A DNA stretch of 64,000 bases, taken from assembly GCF_000002425.4 (NCBI RefSeq), contig NC_037260.1, positions 17,541,950-17,605,949 on the forward strand, given 5' to 3'. Under the pieces are notes generated by a model. That model ran no database searches, had not been told where the DNA came from, and saw only the letters and a list, made by a program, of their open reading frames with translations. A program made the position numbers and the translations under genes. This document shows, piece after piece, positions 48,396 to 60,079 of the stretch (the stretch's first letter is position 1; each line of letters begins with the position of its first letter). The stretch comes from Physcomitrium patens. Lineage: Eukaryota > Streptophyta > Bryopsida > Funariales > Funariaceae.

Positions 48396-49719
48396 TGTCG
48401 TATTACGTGTTGTCTTGCTGCGGAATACACTAAGTACCTAATTGTGGAAGATGAGTTTGTGTTTCACAAGTATTCAAGAAATCCTAATGGATTTTATCCA
48501 TACAAGAAGAATATAATCTGAATTTCAATTCAAAAGTGCTAATAACACTCTTTTTAGTAGCTTTAACCATGCATAAATCCCAATTACCTTGTTACTTTCA
48601 TATTTAAGCAATTTAGACTTTTTTTGTAAGCCTCAATCATAATCAATGAGCTTTAACAAATTGTAACATCCAATCTGACCATCCACTTGATTTAAAATTT
48701 TGCATGCAATTGTCAATATAAGTCTTTTATATGCTCAAGAATTTTTAGCCCAATCCAACTTACAAATTGTGAGAAAACCTCCAAAAATTGCATTATTGTC
48801 ACTCAACTGTCAACTTGAAAAGTAAAGCAGAAATCCCAGCAGTGATTTCTCTCTTTTCAACCATTAACTTTGACTCAAAATTGGTGTGCAGCTTGATCTT
48901 CAAGTCTTTCAACACCATGCCAAATTTCACTTTGATCCGACTAATAGATCTTCAGATATCTCAGAAATTCTTCCCAACTTCAAACTACCAACTTTTGAAA
49001 TGCTCTTGTGTTAAAAACTAGATATCACTAAACCACGCCATTAGATTATCACAAAATTTTGTACACACTTATTACATCCAATAATCCAAATAATATCAAA
49101 TTTTCAACTGTAGATGTTATGCCATTTGCATGAATTAGCCAAAATTACTAATCTTAATTATATTATATAAAATCCAAATTACCAATACAAATCCTAACTT
49201 TGAATAATAATTACTTAGTCTTAAAAAATCCTCAAAAAATAGTTATTATGCCTTTGAAAAGAACTTCAAGCTAGCTCTCAAATCCTATCCTTTGATCTTT
49301 AAATGAATCCCTATTTTTGTCCTAGGCAGTCATTTTAGTGGCTAAAGGTTTGATTTCGATCCTATCTCACAAATGACCGACCCTTGGATATCAATCCAAT
49401 CTATTCTAAGGATTGTTTAGCCCAACCCTACTCTCAACTTAATCCTAGTACCAACTATACTAATTATTTATCTCTCCTAACCTAATTTTATCAATTTATG
49501 GTCTTTTTAAGGTAGTAGAAGAATTTCTACAACCTAGAAGATAAAATTACTAACTAACTTTCAATTTACTAACTATTAAGATAAGAAAATAACCTAAGAG
49601 GCTTTTATAAAAGCCATATTTAGATACCTCAAATTATAATTGAACTAAGATAATTAGATATTAATTAGAAATTTAATTTTGATTATAATTTCACTATATA
49701 GTCGCATTACATCTCAACA
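48396..49719 (+). mobile_element. Solo LTR of family B (R2) inside element 3
   Basis: 1324 bp, TG...CA ends (TGTCGTATTACG to ATCTCAACA), flanked by ACGT at 48392-48395 and 49720-49723, a 4-bp target duplication. The left end carries GGAATACACTAAGTACC like R1, R3 and R4. Pol of element 3 continues on the right with a degraded form of the segment before PPPPIEVDNNEEF. The block has no AATCCTAA array, unlike its relatives. Confidence 0.85.
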
Positions 49720-49723
49720 ACGT

Positions 49724-49986
49724 ATCCTTTCTTAAGCCATATTTGATAATGAATATCTTGAAAAGAAGAAAAATGCCACCTCTTGCTATAGAAGTAAATA
49801 ATGATTAAGAGTTTGAGGTAGAAGAAGTTTTAGATTCAAGGTGACATCAAAATAGGTTGAAATATCTTGTTTATTGGTATAGATATGATATTAGTGAATG
49901 CACATAGGAGCCAACAAAGAATCTTGCAAATGCAATAAAGAGAGTTGAAGCTTTTTATTGACGACATCCATTAAAATCAAAATAAA
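49724..49986 (+). pseudogene. Chromodomain end of element 3 pol
   Basis: Degraded translation matching the intact pol end: EVEEVLDSR, KYLVYWYRYDISECT, EPTKNLANA. It stops at about 49,985. Confidence 0.85.
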
Positions 49987-50088
49987 GAATAGTAAATTTT
50001 TGTTATAAAAGAAACAAGATCAAAAGAAGATAATATTCTATTTTTTTATTCTTCTTTATAGCTTGTGTATATTTGTGATACTAAAGAA

Positions 50089-50511
50089 ATGGAGAACTAA
50101 CTACCAGCAGCTTTAACTTAAGAGCTTTCATTTGTAGACTTACTAGATGAGACATTGCAATTGTTACAATCTTCAAGACAACAAAATTGAGATGAAGATC
50201 CTCAAGAACAAGATGTCTTTCTTCAAATAGATGGTGAGATACAATGTGTTTGGTATCACAACATTGGAAGAGACTTCCAATATTTGGTGATTTTATTAGA
50301 GGTAGGAACAACTCTTGATAATGTTCTAAATATTTTATTTGAAGGAAGTTACAAAGGCCTTGACAATGACTAAATAACAAGGTAGTCTTCTTACCCTGGT
50401 ATGAGATACTATTGATGGCTAAGAAGACCTATCAACCATCTTTGAAGAGAATAAAGAGCAAAGTATGTAACAAATATTATTTACCACATTTTGGATTTCC
50501 TCAATATATGA
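50089..50511 (+). pseudogene. Third ORF of element 3 (decayed)
   Basis: 423 nt from ATG to TGA, the same length and frame as the intact ORF at 20920-21342, with internal stops from C-to-T and G-to-A changes. Kept pieces include DEDPQEQD, CVWYHNIGRDFQYLVILLEVGTT (read in part), LFEGSYKGL and HILDFLNI. Confidence 0.85.
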
Positions 50512-50552
50512 AGAACACTCCTTGTAGAACTAATTCTTAGAAGGGGAAGTAA

Positions 50553-50669
50553 TGTCATAGATATACATAAATACTCTAATAAATATCTATATAATTAGAT
50601 AGAAGTAGCTAAAAGTAGATAAAAGTATGTTAATTTCATATTACCTTTTAGAGAAGCTTTCTATAAGCT
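50553..50669 (+). repeat. Start of element 3 3' LTR, split by element 2
   Basis: It begins TGTCATAGATATACATAA after a purine tract and ends in AAGCT at 50665-50669, the left copy of the target duplication of element 2. The LTR resumes at 57117-57544. Confidence 0.85.
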
Positions 50670-51262
50670 TGTCATGGACATACATATTTATCTTGATAAT
50701 TATCTAAATAATAAGAATAGGTAAAAGTAAGTCAAAGTAGATAAATATGATAATATCTTATGAAAAGCTTCTTAGAAGCTTCATAGATAATACTTTGCCT
50801 TTATACATGTCTATAGGTGATTGGTAGGTTGAAAACTTGGCCAACAAAGAGGCCATGTGTTGATATGTTGACCACTTGTAGTACAAATTGGACATATGGT
50901 ACACACCTAGAAAACTTGCCTTGCAAATTAGACATTTATCTTGCAAGTTGGATGCGTATTAGAGGTCCTGTAGCATGTCGCCACGTATTCCTTAGTTAAA
51001 TATTATATATAGAGATAAGAGTGAATCTTTTTTACTCTTGTCAATTCCTTTCTTGCTTTCAGTCTAGTTTCAAGAGTCTTATGTTTTCTAGTCTTTAGCA
51101 ATAGCTATTTTAGTCTTCTTTGAATATACATACTTTTTTCTATTTTTTTACTTTCTTTTTGATATAGATTCCACAAGTTTATATATCTTTTTTTAAAGCT
51201 TGTATCCTTAACACATAAATTCCACGAGTTTATGTATCTTCTTTCAGTTTGTGTCTTTGACA
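50670..51262 (+). repeat. 5' LTR of element 2
   Basis: 593 bp, from TGTCATGGACATAC to TGTCTTTGACA. It is longer than the intact LTR (540 bp) because the last part is duplicated: two similar blocks with TCCACAAGTTTATATATC and TCCACGAGTTTATGTATC, each followed by a version of the LTR end (TATCCTTAACACA, TGTCTTTGACA). Confidence 0.88.
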
Positions 51263-51466
51263 GATTCACAAGAGTAGATATACAATATCAAAGCTTTGTC
51301 TTTTTTTGATTAAAAGTGGATTATCCTTTTTTATTTATAAGACATAAGCATATTAGAAGTTGCAAATTACCCTCTTCTAAATTGATATTATTTCTAGAAT
51401 TTTTTTTCTTGATTCTTGAATATTATATTATGTGAGAATAGACACCTTTCTTTTTATTGTGCTAGC

Positions 51467-52398
51467 ATAGAAGAGCTTACTATAATGAAGAGTGCAATGG
51501 CTCAAATGCTAGAGCAAATGAGAGAGTTAATGCTTGCAATGTATCAACTCAGTCTACCACTACAAGGAGCAATAAGATTATTAGGCAATAAAGATATAGA
51601 GATAATTGGAGTTGCTTCAACATCTACACCAAGCCATACTACTGCTCATATAATGAAACATCATTCAAGTTTCAAAGAACCAAAAATTAGATTGCTTAAG
51701 AAGTTTAATGGCACAAGATCTAAGTTTTGAGGATTCATCAATCAAATATAATTGATGATTGAACTACAACCTCAAAGTTATCCAACTCAAGGATCACAAG
51801 TTAGGTTTATTGAAGCACTACTTTCAAGTTCTACTTTATCATGGTTTTTATTATTTCTTGAACAACATGATCTAATATTGGATAATTTAGAAGCATTTTT
51901 AATGGAGTTTTGATTTATGTATGGAAAACATGATGCAATCTGTGTTGTAACCAACAAGATTTACATCTTATGATAAAGCAATCGATTAGTGACATTATAT
52001 GCTTCACAATTTTGATAATTAGCAACAGATATAAAGTGGGATAATGTAGCATTTATCAGCAAATTTTTCTATGGATTATAATATGAAGTAAAGAAATTGA
52101 TGCTCAATTTACTTGATCCCCAAACATTAAGTTAAACCATTGAATTTGCTGTAAAATGTGATAATCGACTTTTTGAATTTTGATATGAGAATCACACAAA
52201 GAAACTTCAACGTTATTACAATTCAATGTCAATACCAACAACTTCTCAACTAAATATTTGAAAGTAGAAGACATGAAAATTGATACAGTACGTTTTAAAC
52301 CTTTTATCAAATAAGAAAAGACTCATTGTCATCAAGAAAGACTATATTTATATTATAGAGAAGCTAAGCACACTACTCAATATTATCCAAAGAAATGA
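51467..52398 (+). pseudogene. Gag of element 2 (decayed)
   Basis: It aligns with the intact gag over its length. The start codon is ATA, and MKSAMAQMLEQMRELMLAMY is retained. CGA codons have become TGA and CAA codons TAA at several places (about 51,727, 51,911, 51,972, 52,013). The zinc knuckle is degraded near 52,350-52,390. Confidence 0.88.
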
Positions 52399-52478
52399 TG
52401 CAACTACAAAATGAAGAGTATTGCTATCAAAGATAAAAACATGTCGAAAAATAAATTTATCCAACTACAATAGAGACC

Positions 52479-55400
52479 GTGCAACTAGAATCTTGTAAAA
52501 TTTATAATAAAGTTCCTATTCTCTCCTCACAATCTTCTCCTTGTTTTATAATAGATATGCATTTTAGATCTAATAATCACAAAGTCTCTGCCTTAATAGA
52601 TTCAAGAGCCTCAACTTGTTTTTTAGATGAAGGATTTGTTAAAAATCATAATATACAGTTAGTACAAAAAACTAAAATTATATGCGTAGAAGTCATAGAC
52701 AGTCATCAGTTATCTTTTGGAGATGTTATTCATGAAACACTTTCTATAGATGTAGTAATAAATGGTCATAATAGTTGCATAGTTTTTAATATAATTAAAT
52801 CTCCTTCTAATCCAATCATTTTAGGTTTATCATGGCTAAAAAAATATAATCTTGTGATAGATTGGATTTTTTGTAAACTTGAATTTTCTTCAAAAATCAT
52901 TAAGAGCTTTTCTAATCTAATAGAAAGCCATGAATCTAGTATAGCCAAACTTGTATTTGTAGGTGCAAAAGCTTTTTTGCATGCTGCAAAAGAAGGATCA
53001 TCTTTTTTTATTTATGCCACACCCGTTTTAAATAATAGAAAGATTTCAAGTAAAATTCTAAGTCAATATGAAGATTTTAAAGATATTTTTGAAAAAAAGA
53101 ATGCAAATACTCTTTTAAAGCATTATCTATATGATTGCTCAATTGATCTTAAAGAAAGAACTTAGCCACCATTTGGTCCAATCTATAGTTTATCACAAAA
53201 TGAGTTGACTGAACTCAAGGAGTACATTGATGAAAACTTGGCCAAAAATTCCATATATCATTCAAAATCTCCTATAGAACCTCCTATCTTATTTATGAAG
53301 AAAAAAGATGGATTGTTGCAAATGTGTGTAGATTATCGAGGACTCAATAAGATTATTATCAAGAATAGATATCCTCTATCTTTGATATTTGGAATTTTTG
53401 ATCAATTAAATCAAGCTAAGATCTATATAAAAATAGATCTATAAAGAACATATAATTTGGTCTGTATTAAAGAAGGAGATGAATGAAAGATTGCATTTTG
53501 AACAAGGTATGGACACTTTGAATATATTGTCATATCTTTTGGACTCACAAATATACCAACTACTTTTCAACATCTTGTGAATGATGTTTTTTGTGAGTTT
53601 CTAAATGATTTTATTGTCTGTTATTTAGATGACATTTTAATCTACTCTAAAGATACAGAAAAAATATAAAGTTTATGTTTGTCGTGTGTTACAAAAACTT
53701 AGAAATGAGGGATTGTATACCAAGTTAGAAAAGTGTATATTCTATACTACTCAAGTTGACTTCTTAGGATACATCATTTCAAACAATGGTCTAATAATGG
53801 ATCCTAAAGAAATTCACACAATCATGGACTGAAAGATTTCAAAAATAATAAAAAATATATAATGCTTTTTGGGATTTGCCAATTACTATCAAATCTTCAT
53901 CAAGAAATTTTCTCAAGTTGGAGTGCCATTTACATGCTTAACTTGTAAAGATAAGCTCAAGTAGAATAAAGAAGCAAAAACATCATTTGAAGCTTCAAAG
54001 AAAGCTTTTATTTCTACACTAAATTTGCATTGTGTTGACTTTTCTAAAGTATTTTTTATGGAGGCAAATGCATCTAATTTTACTTTAAGTGTAGTCTTAT
54101 CATAAATAGGAATAAATGACAAACTTCATCTAGTAGCATTTCATTCAAGAAATTTTTTAATAGTCAAGTTTAATTATGAGATCTATAATAAGAAACTTCT
54201 TATAATCATAGATTCTTTTCAAGAATGGCATCGTTATTTAGAAGGTGTTTCAAGTTCAGTCATTGTGTATGCGGATCATAAGAATCTCAAGTATTTCATG
54301 TTGGTACATGTTTTGAATCATCGCCAAGCTCGTTGGAGCATATCTTTGTCAAGATTCAAATTCAATATCACTTATTGGCCAAGAAAATAATAAGATTTGT
54401 TTGATGCTTTTTTTAGTCGTTCTTATCTTACACCAAAAGAAGGAGAAGCAACTTTTGACCAACAAAAGATAATTTCATTGAAGTCAAAATAATTTCATCT
54501 TCGAGCAATGAAATCAACATTGACTGTTGATTTGACTTTTTTCAAGCAGATCTAAGCAAGTATGTCCTCAAACCTTCTTATTCATGATAATAAAAATAAT
54601 TCCTCTAAGTCTCAAGATGCTTCTTAGTTTGAGTTTAAAGAGAACCTACTCTATTTTAAAAAACATTTATATGTTCTAAAAGGAGAAGCATGATTATGTG
54701 CTCTTAAAGCTTGTCAAAATTTCCCTATAATAGGATATTTTGGATATGATAAGACTTTGGAGCTTATATTAAGAGATTTTTGGTGGCCTCAAATGTGGAA
54801 GGCTATTAAAGAATTTGTACAAACATGTGATGTTTGTTCAAGATAAAAAAATTTCTTGTCATTGACCTTATAGACTCTTTCAACTATTACCTATACCAGA
54901 ACAATCATGGTCTTCTATTTCTATGGATTTTATGATAGATCTTCTAATTTCAAATTCATATGATTCCATATTTGTGATTGTAGATTGTTTCACTAAGATG
55001 GCACATTTTTTACTATGTATAAAATCTATTACAGGTGAAGGAATAGCTAAACTCTTCTTTGACAGCATCTATGGCTATCATGGATTATCAAAGGATATTA
55101 TATCAAATAGAACACAATTTTTATCAAGATTTTGGAGAATTTTTTTTAAGATATTGAATATGGATATAAAAATATCTTTGACTTTCTACCCTCAAATTGA
55201 TGCACAAATAGAACAAATAAATCAAGTTTTAGAGCAGTATTTGAGGTGTACCATCAACTATCAACAAGTTAATTGGACAACTCTTTTGCCATTGGTAGAG
55301 TTTTCTTATAATAATTCAATACATTCTTCCATTCAACAAACACCTTTCTTTGCCAATTACGGTTATCATCTATAATTTGATACTTTTGACTTTTCAAAAG

Positions 55401-55965
55401 TTGATAATCATGTGGCAGAAGATGTGGCAAATCGATTGTCAGGGCTACATGCAACAATGAAGACACAATTAAAAAAAGCTTAAGAACGACAAAAAGCCAA
55501 CGTAGATGTCTATCACAAGGAATAATCTCAATTTCATGTGGGAGATAAGGTATGATTACTTTTTCATAATATTAAAACTATTCATTCATATGATAAGCTA
55601 GATTATTATAGGCTTGGACCATTTTCTATTTGTAAATAGATCAATCCAATTGCTCATCGATTACACCTACCAAGTCTATGAAAATCCATCTTGTATTCTA
55701 TGTATCTTTATTTGAACCATACAAGACAATGGATATACAAGGAAGGAGACAAATACCAGCACTTCCTATAGAAGTGGATAATAATGAAGAATTTAAGGTG
55801 GAAGAAGTCTTAGATTCAAGGTGGTACCAAAATAGGTTAGAATATTTTGTACATTGGCATAGATATGATATTAATGAATGTACATGGGAGCCATCTAGGA
55901 ATCTAGCAAATGCATTAGTCAAAATTAAAGCTTTTTATCAATGACATCCATCAAAATCAAGATGA
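52479..55965 (+). pseudogene. Pol of element 2 (decayed)
   Basis: The first 228 codons (52479-53165) are still open: protease with LIDSRASTCFLDE, where the active-site DSGAS has become DSRAS. Further open pieces are 53205-53444 (RT start, CVDYRGLNKI), 54923-55375 (integrase core, SIFVIVDCFTKMAHF) and 55678-55944 (chromodomain, which keeps ECTWEPSRNLA). The stop just upstream of the pol frame, TAA here and TGA in the intact element, is at the same position. Confidence 0.9.
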
Positions 55966-56063
55966 AGAATTAAGAAATTATTTATTATAAAGCAAAAAAA
56001 TCCTAATAGAGATTTCATTCTATCTTATATCATTATTTCTTTGGATTTTTTAGTACTTAGGAG

Positions 56064-56486
56064 ATAAAGAATCAACAACCAATAAATTCAACTCAAGAGC
56101 TATCATTTGCCGAATTGCCAAATGAAACATTGTGACTATTACAACCTTTGAGATGGCAAAATCAAGATGAAGATCCTTAAGAATGACATATTTTTTCTTG
56201 AATAGATGGCAAGCTACAATGCGTTTGGTACCACAACCTTGGAAGGGATTTTCAGTATTTAGTGATATTTTTGGAAGTAGAAACCATTCCTAATAGTATT
56301 ACAAATTTTTTGTTTGAAGAAAGTTATGAAGGCCTTAATAATGATCAAATATCAGGGTGATCTTTTCACCTTGGTATGGAACATTATCAATGGTTCAAAG
56401 GACCTATCAACTACCTTTGAAAGGAACAAAGATCAGAATACATAACAAATATAGTTCGACGCATCTTAGACTTCATCAATATGTAA
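56064..56486 (+). pseudogene. Third ORF of element 2 (decayed)
   Basis: 423 nt, same frame and length as the intact ORF. ATG has become ATA. Stops replace CGA/CAA/TGG codons, but no indel is present. Kept: QPINSTQELSFAELPNETL, VWYHNLGRDF, ESYEGLNNDQISG, KGPINYL and RRILDFINM. Confidence 0.87.
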
Positions 56487-56527
56487 TAACTGCTCCTTGT
56501 GGAATTCGTCCCTAGAAAGGGAGATAA

Positions 56528-57116
56528 TGTCACGGACATACATATTTATCCTAATAATTATCTAAATAATAGGAATAAGTAGAAGTAAGTCAAAGTAGAT
56601 AAATATGATAATATCTTGTGAAAAGCCTTTTAGAAGCTTTATAGATGATGCTTTGTCTTTGTACATGTCTATAGGTGATTGATAGGTTGAAAACTTGGCC
56701 AATAAAGAAGCCACGTGTTGACATGTTGACCACTTGTAATACAAGTTGGACATATGGTACACACCTAGGAAACTTGCTTTACAAATTAGACATGTGACTT
56801 GCAAGTTGGAAGTGTATTAGAGGTCTTATAGCATGTTGGCACATATTTCTTAGTTAAATACTATATATAGAAGCAAGAGTGAAGCTTTTTTTATTCTTTT
56901 CAATTCCTTTCTTGCTTTTAGTCTAGTTTCGAGAGTCTTATATTTTTTAGTCTTTGGTAATAGCCATTTTAGTTCTTCCTTGAATATACATATTTTCTTC
57001 TATTTTGTCACTTTATTTTTGATATAGATTCCACAAGTTTATATATCTTCTTCAAGTTTGTGTCCTTAACACACAAATTTTATAAGTTTATCTTCTTCCA
57101 ATTTGCGTCCTTCACA
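56528..57116 (+). repeat. 3' LTR of element 2
   Basis: 589 bp, from TGTCACGGACATAC to TCCTTCACA, carrying the same duplicated end block as its 5' partner. It is preceded by the purine tract AGAAAGGGAGATAA. Confidence 0.88.
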
Positions 57117-57544
57117 AAGCTTCATAGATACTATTTTAACTTTACATGTATTTGTAATTGTTTGGTAGGTTGGAAACTTAATCAATAAGATAATCATGTA
57201 TTGATAGCTTATAAAATAAGCTAATTATGTGGTGTACATATAAATTTTTTTTCTTACAAGTTATGATATGTGTCTTATAAAGTCAATACGTTTTGAAAGT
57301 CTTATAGGACATTGCCACGTAACTCTTAGTTAATAATATATATGGAGACAAGAATAAAGCCTTCTTCATTCTTGTCAATGCCTTTCTAGTCCTTAGTCTT
57401 GTTTCAAGACTTTCTAGTTTTCTTATTTTTAGCAATAGCCATTCTAATTCATTATTATATCATCTTTGGATAACTTTTTAATTCTTTTAGTGATACAAGA
57501 GTATATTAAGGATTTTATTTTTTTTGAGATTTATGTCCTTGACA
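57117..57544 (+). repeat. Rest of element 3 3' LTR
   Basis: It resumes after element 2 with AAGCTTCATAGATAC and ends TGTCCTTGACA. It keeps the duplex GAAG/CTTC and TTGAC motifs of the family. Confidence 0.85.
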
Positions 57545-58010
57545 TATAATAGGATATATAGACTTATCTTATATAAAGAAATTTTATTCATAAATAACAT
57601 CTCTTATCATTACTTTAATATTTGGACAAGTTTTATATAAATCTCCTTTTGAATTATTTGTTGATCTATGATCTATCCATATTCAATATCAATAGGCCAA
57701 TTTTCCTTTTTATATTATTCTTTTGACATCAAATTGATTTCAAAACCATGATCAATTAATACTATAATTTGTTCTTCTAACTTTCCTAATTTTATTAAAG
57801 TTTCCATAGTAGCCCTTGTTCAATGATTTCAAGAATAATGTCCAAAGGCTTGAATCACATCTTCTTCTTTTGTAAATCTAACTTATAAAACATCTCCAAA
57901 ATTTTATATTTTGTCCTCTTTATCTACATTGTTTCTCATTGCCTTTGCTCCTTGTGCATTTGATGTCATAATATCTCCTATAGATTATGAGCTAAAAATC
58001 CTTTTCATCT
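57545..58010 (-). pseudogene. Family B protease remnant
   Basis: On the minus strand: RATMETLIKLGKLEEQIIVL, then IDHGFEINLMSKE, a retropepsin active site of the DHGSEIN type, then KENWPIDIEYG and NFFI-DKSIYPII at the border with element 3. The frame picks up on the far side of element 3 at 46737 with YITIT, KTKVIDDGLAYTRIRS and AMQFLTI. Confidence 0.85.
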
Positions 58011-58249
58011 ACTTTAAAAAGAAAAATAAGTATACAATAAGTTCAAAAATAGTAAAAACTAATTATTTGATTATTTTAATGGTTTGGTAGTTAATTAAGT
58101 GGTTGTAGTTTCAAATTTCTAAGTGATGCCTTCCAAGCAATGGTTACCATTTGATGTAATTTAAAACAAGTGATAAAAAAATAAAATAAAATAAAAAGAA
58201 TGAAATAGAAATAACAAAATGGAAGTAGCTGAATGAGAAAAAAAAAGAG

Positions 58250-58465
58250 AGAATAAGAAATTGGATGGAACAACATAGCTGAATGAAAATAGGCATAATT
58301 AGATGAAATAATATAATTGAATAAAAATAGTACTATTAGATGAAAATAACATTATTGGATGGAAATAGTGCTATTAGATGAGAAGAGTACAGCTAGATAA
58401 AACAACATAGTTAGATAAAAATAATAATATTGGATGGAAATAATATCATTGAATGAAAACAATGT
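58250..58465 (+). repeat. Minisatellite, ~19-bp unit
   Basis: About 11 imperfect units of the form ATGGAAATAGTGCTATTAG (variants ATGAAAATAACATTATTGG, ATAAAAATAATAATATTGG). Confidence 0.8.
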
Positions 58466-59231
58466 AGAGCAACAGCAAGAAACTTCTAGGATAGAGTAGC
58501 AACACCACTAGAAAACCTTCTAACTTCAAATCTTTATAACTTTTTAAATTCAACTCCAAATTTGATGATTCTTTTGCCTAATTTTACTAATTTTTTCTCT
58601 CCTATACAATAAATATGTCCAACAAAAAAAAAGATCTTATTTATGGTGAGATCTGAGAGGACCAACAAGGATATAAAACAAACAATTTATAAGTTTACAA
58701 TAAATAAAAATACTACAACTCTTTGGTACCTCAATGGACCACCTTTACCAAGGGTTCAAACCAAAGGTGGAAGAGAGAGAGAGATGAAGACTAAGGCTTT
58801 GAGAGGACCTTATAAATCCAAGCCCTCAAGCCATTTATCAATAATTATCTTGTCAATAATTTGTAAATAAGAACTAATTCAAGAACCTTTTCATTGACTA
58901 ATCCATGCAAGTAGTATAACTTGCATGTCATTTTATCCTATTATAAGGAATTTTAACTACCAATTAATATGTTTAGTACCATTATTCATTAAGAGGTCAA
59001 TCTATACCTCCATAATCTCTAATTAGTACCATTTGCAAAAAAAACTAATGGTTGATATCTATTTATTATAAAATAATGATAAATCACTATGGATATCAAT
59101 TAATAGATAGTTTTTAGTCTCTAATAATTTATTTAATTAAAATTTGTATAAAAAAAATTACTAAATTTTGAAAGAGATTTTTTAGGAGTCGACTTGATTT
59201 ATTATCACAGAAAGAACAATTGAAAGATAGA

Positions 59232-59355
59232 ATAGCTCTCTATCTTCTTCCTTCACCATTACTTGAGGCTTCAAGAGAAAAATAACTCTTTATCTTCTTC
59301 CTTCACCATCTCTTATGGCTTCAAGAGTGGAATAACTTCTTATTATTTTTCACCA
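59232..59355 (+). repeat. ~51-bp tandem repeat, 2.5 copies
   Basis: Units contain CTTTATCTTCTTCCTTCACC followed by GGCTTCAAGAG; the third is partial. Confidence 0.8.
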
Positions 59356-59599
59356 TATTCTAACTACAACTATATCCACATTTCTTAATAATTTCATCTT
59401 AAACAAGAATTAATATTTTTTAGAATCTAATTTTTTATTATTAAATTCTATTAAAATCAAATTAATAATTTAAAGCATTGGTTCATAATTTAGGCCCATT
59501 TTTTTATTTTTTTATAACTAGAAAATAAATAACATTATATCTTATCAAAAAACCAAACATTAATTAAATAAAATTTTGATGTATAATTTAGGATTCATA

Positions 59600-60027
59600 T
59601 AGATTTTATTTTTTTCTTTATTGTATTAATAATAACTTCATAAAATTCACACTTTGCAATTCTTAGAATTTCACTAATTATAAATTCAACATTTTTTTTT
59701 AAAAATCTAGTCTTTTAATATCTTCTTTAAATTTGTAGAAACTTCAATATTTGATTGTAATTTATAAGTAAGAGCCTTTGTTATTTCTTCCTTTTTTTTT
59801 TTAGAAATATTCTTTGTTTCTTCTTCATATATAGGATTCTTTTGCTGTCTTGATTTCTCTTTCTTTGTGGTTCTTTTTGATGGCCCTTCATCATTTTTAT
59901 TTTTCTTTTGTTTTTCTTCTATTAATGCTTCATGTTGACTCTTTGCAATATGAGCATGAATCAATAATCCATCTATTAGTTCATTTCACCTATTAATTTG
60001 TTAAATATTATTATCAACATGTTTTAA

Positions 60028-60079
<52 letters not shown>

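Larger units (their letters stand above)
50670..57116 (+). mobile_element. Decayed full-length family A element (element 2)
   Basis: LTRs at 50670-51262 and 56528-57116 flank gag, pol and the third ORF in the same order as the intact element. A perfect 5-bp target duplication AAGCT lies at 50665-50669 and 57117-57121. It is nested in the 3' LTR of element 3. All ORFs carry stops. Confidence 0.93.
46738..57544 (+). mobile_element. Decayed family A element (element 3), deleted and split by nested insertions
   Basis: It starts TGTCATGAATAT at 46738 and ends TGTCCTTGACA at 57544, flanked by AATAA and TATAA (5 bp, one mismatch). It comprises a partial 5' LTR (46738-47262), an integrase remnant, the chromodomain, the third ORF, a polypurine tract and a 3' LTR. 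Gag, protease, RT and RNase H are deleted. It is interrupted by a solo LTR at 48396-49719 and by element 2 at 50670-57116. It sits in the family B protease region. Confidence 0.88.
58070..59560. other. Unassigned insertion-like block inside family B element
   Basis: It lies between the gag tail and protease remnants and does not match family B. It holds a minisatellite of about 19-bp units (58,250-58,465), a 51-bp tandem repeat (59,232-59,355) and a GC-richer part at 58,640-58,830 with a 75-codon frame of no known family. It may be another element, but I could not define its ends. Confidence 0.4.
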
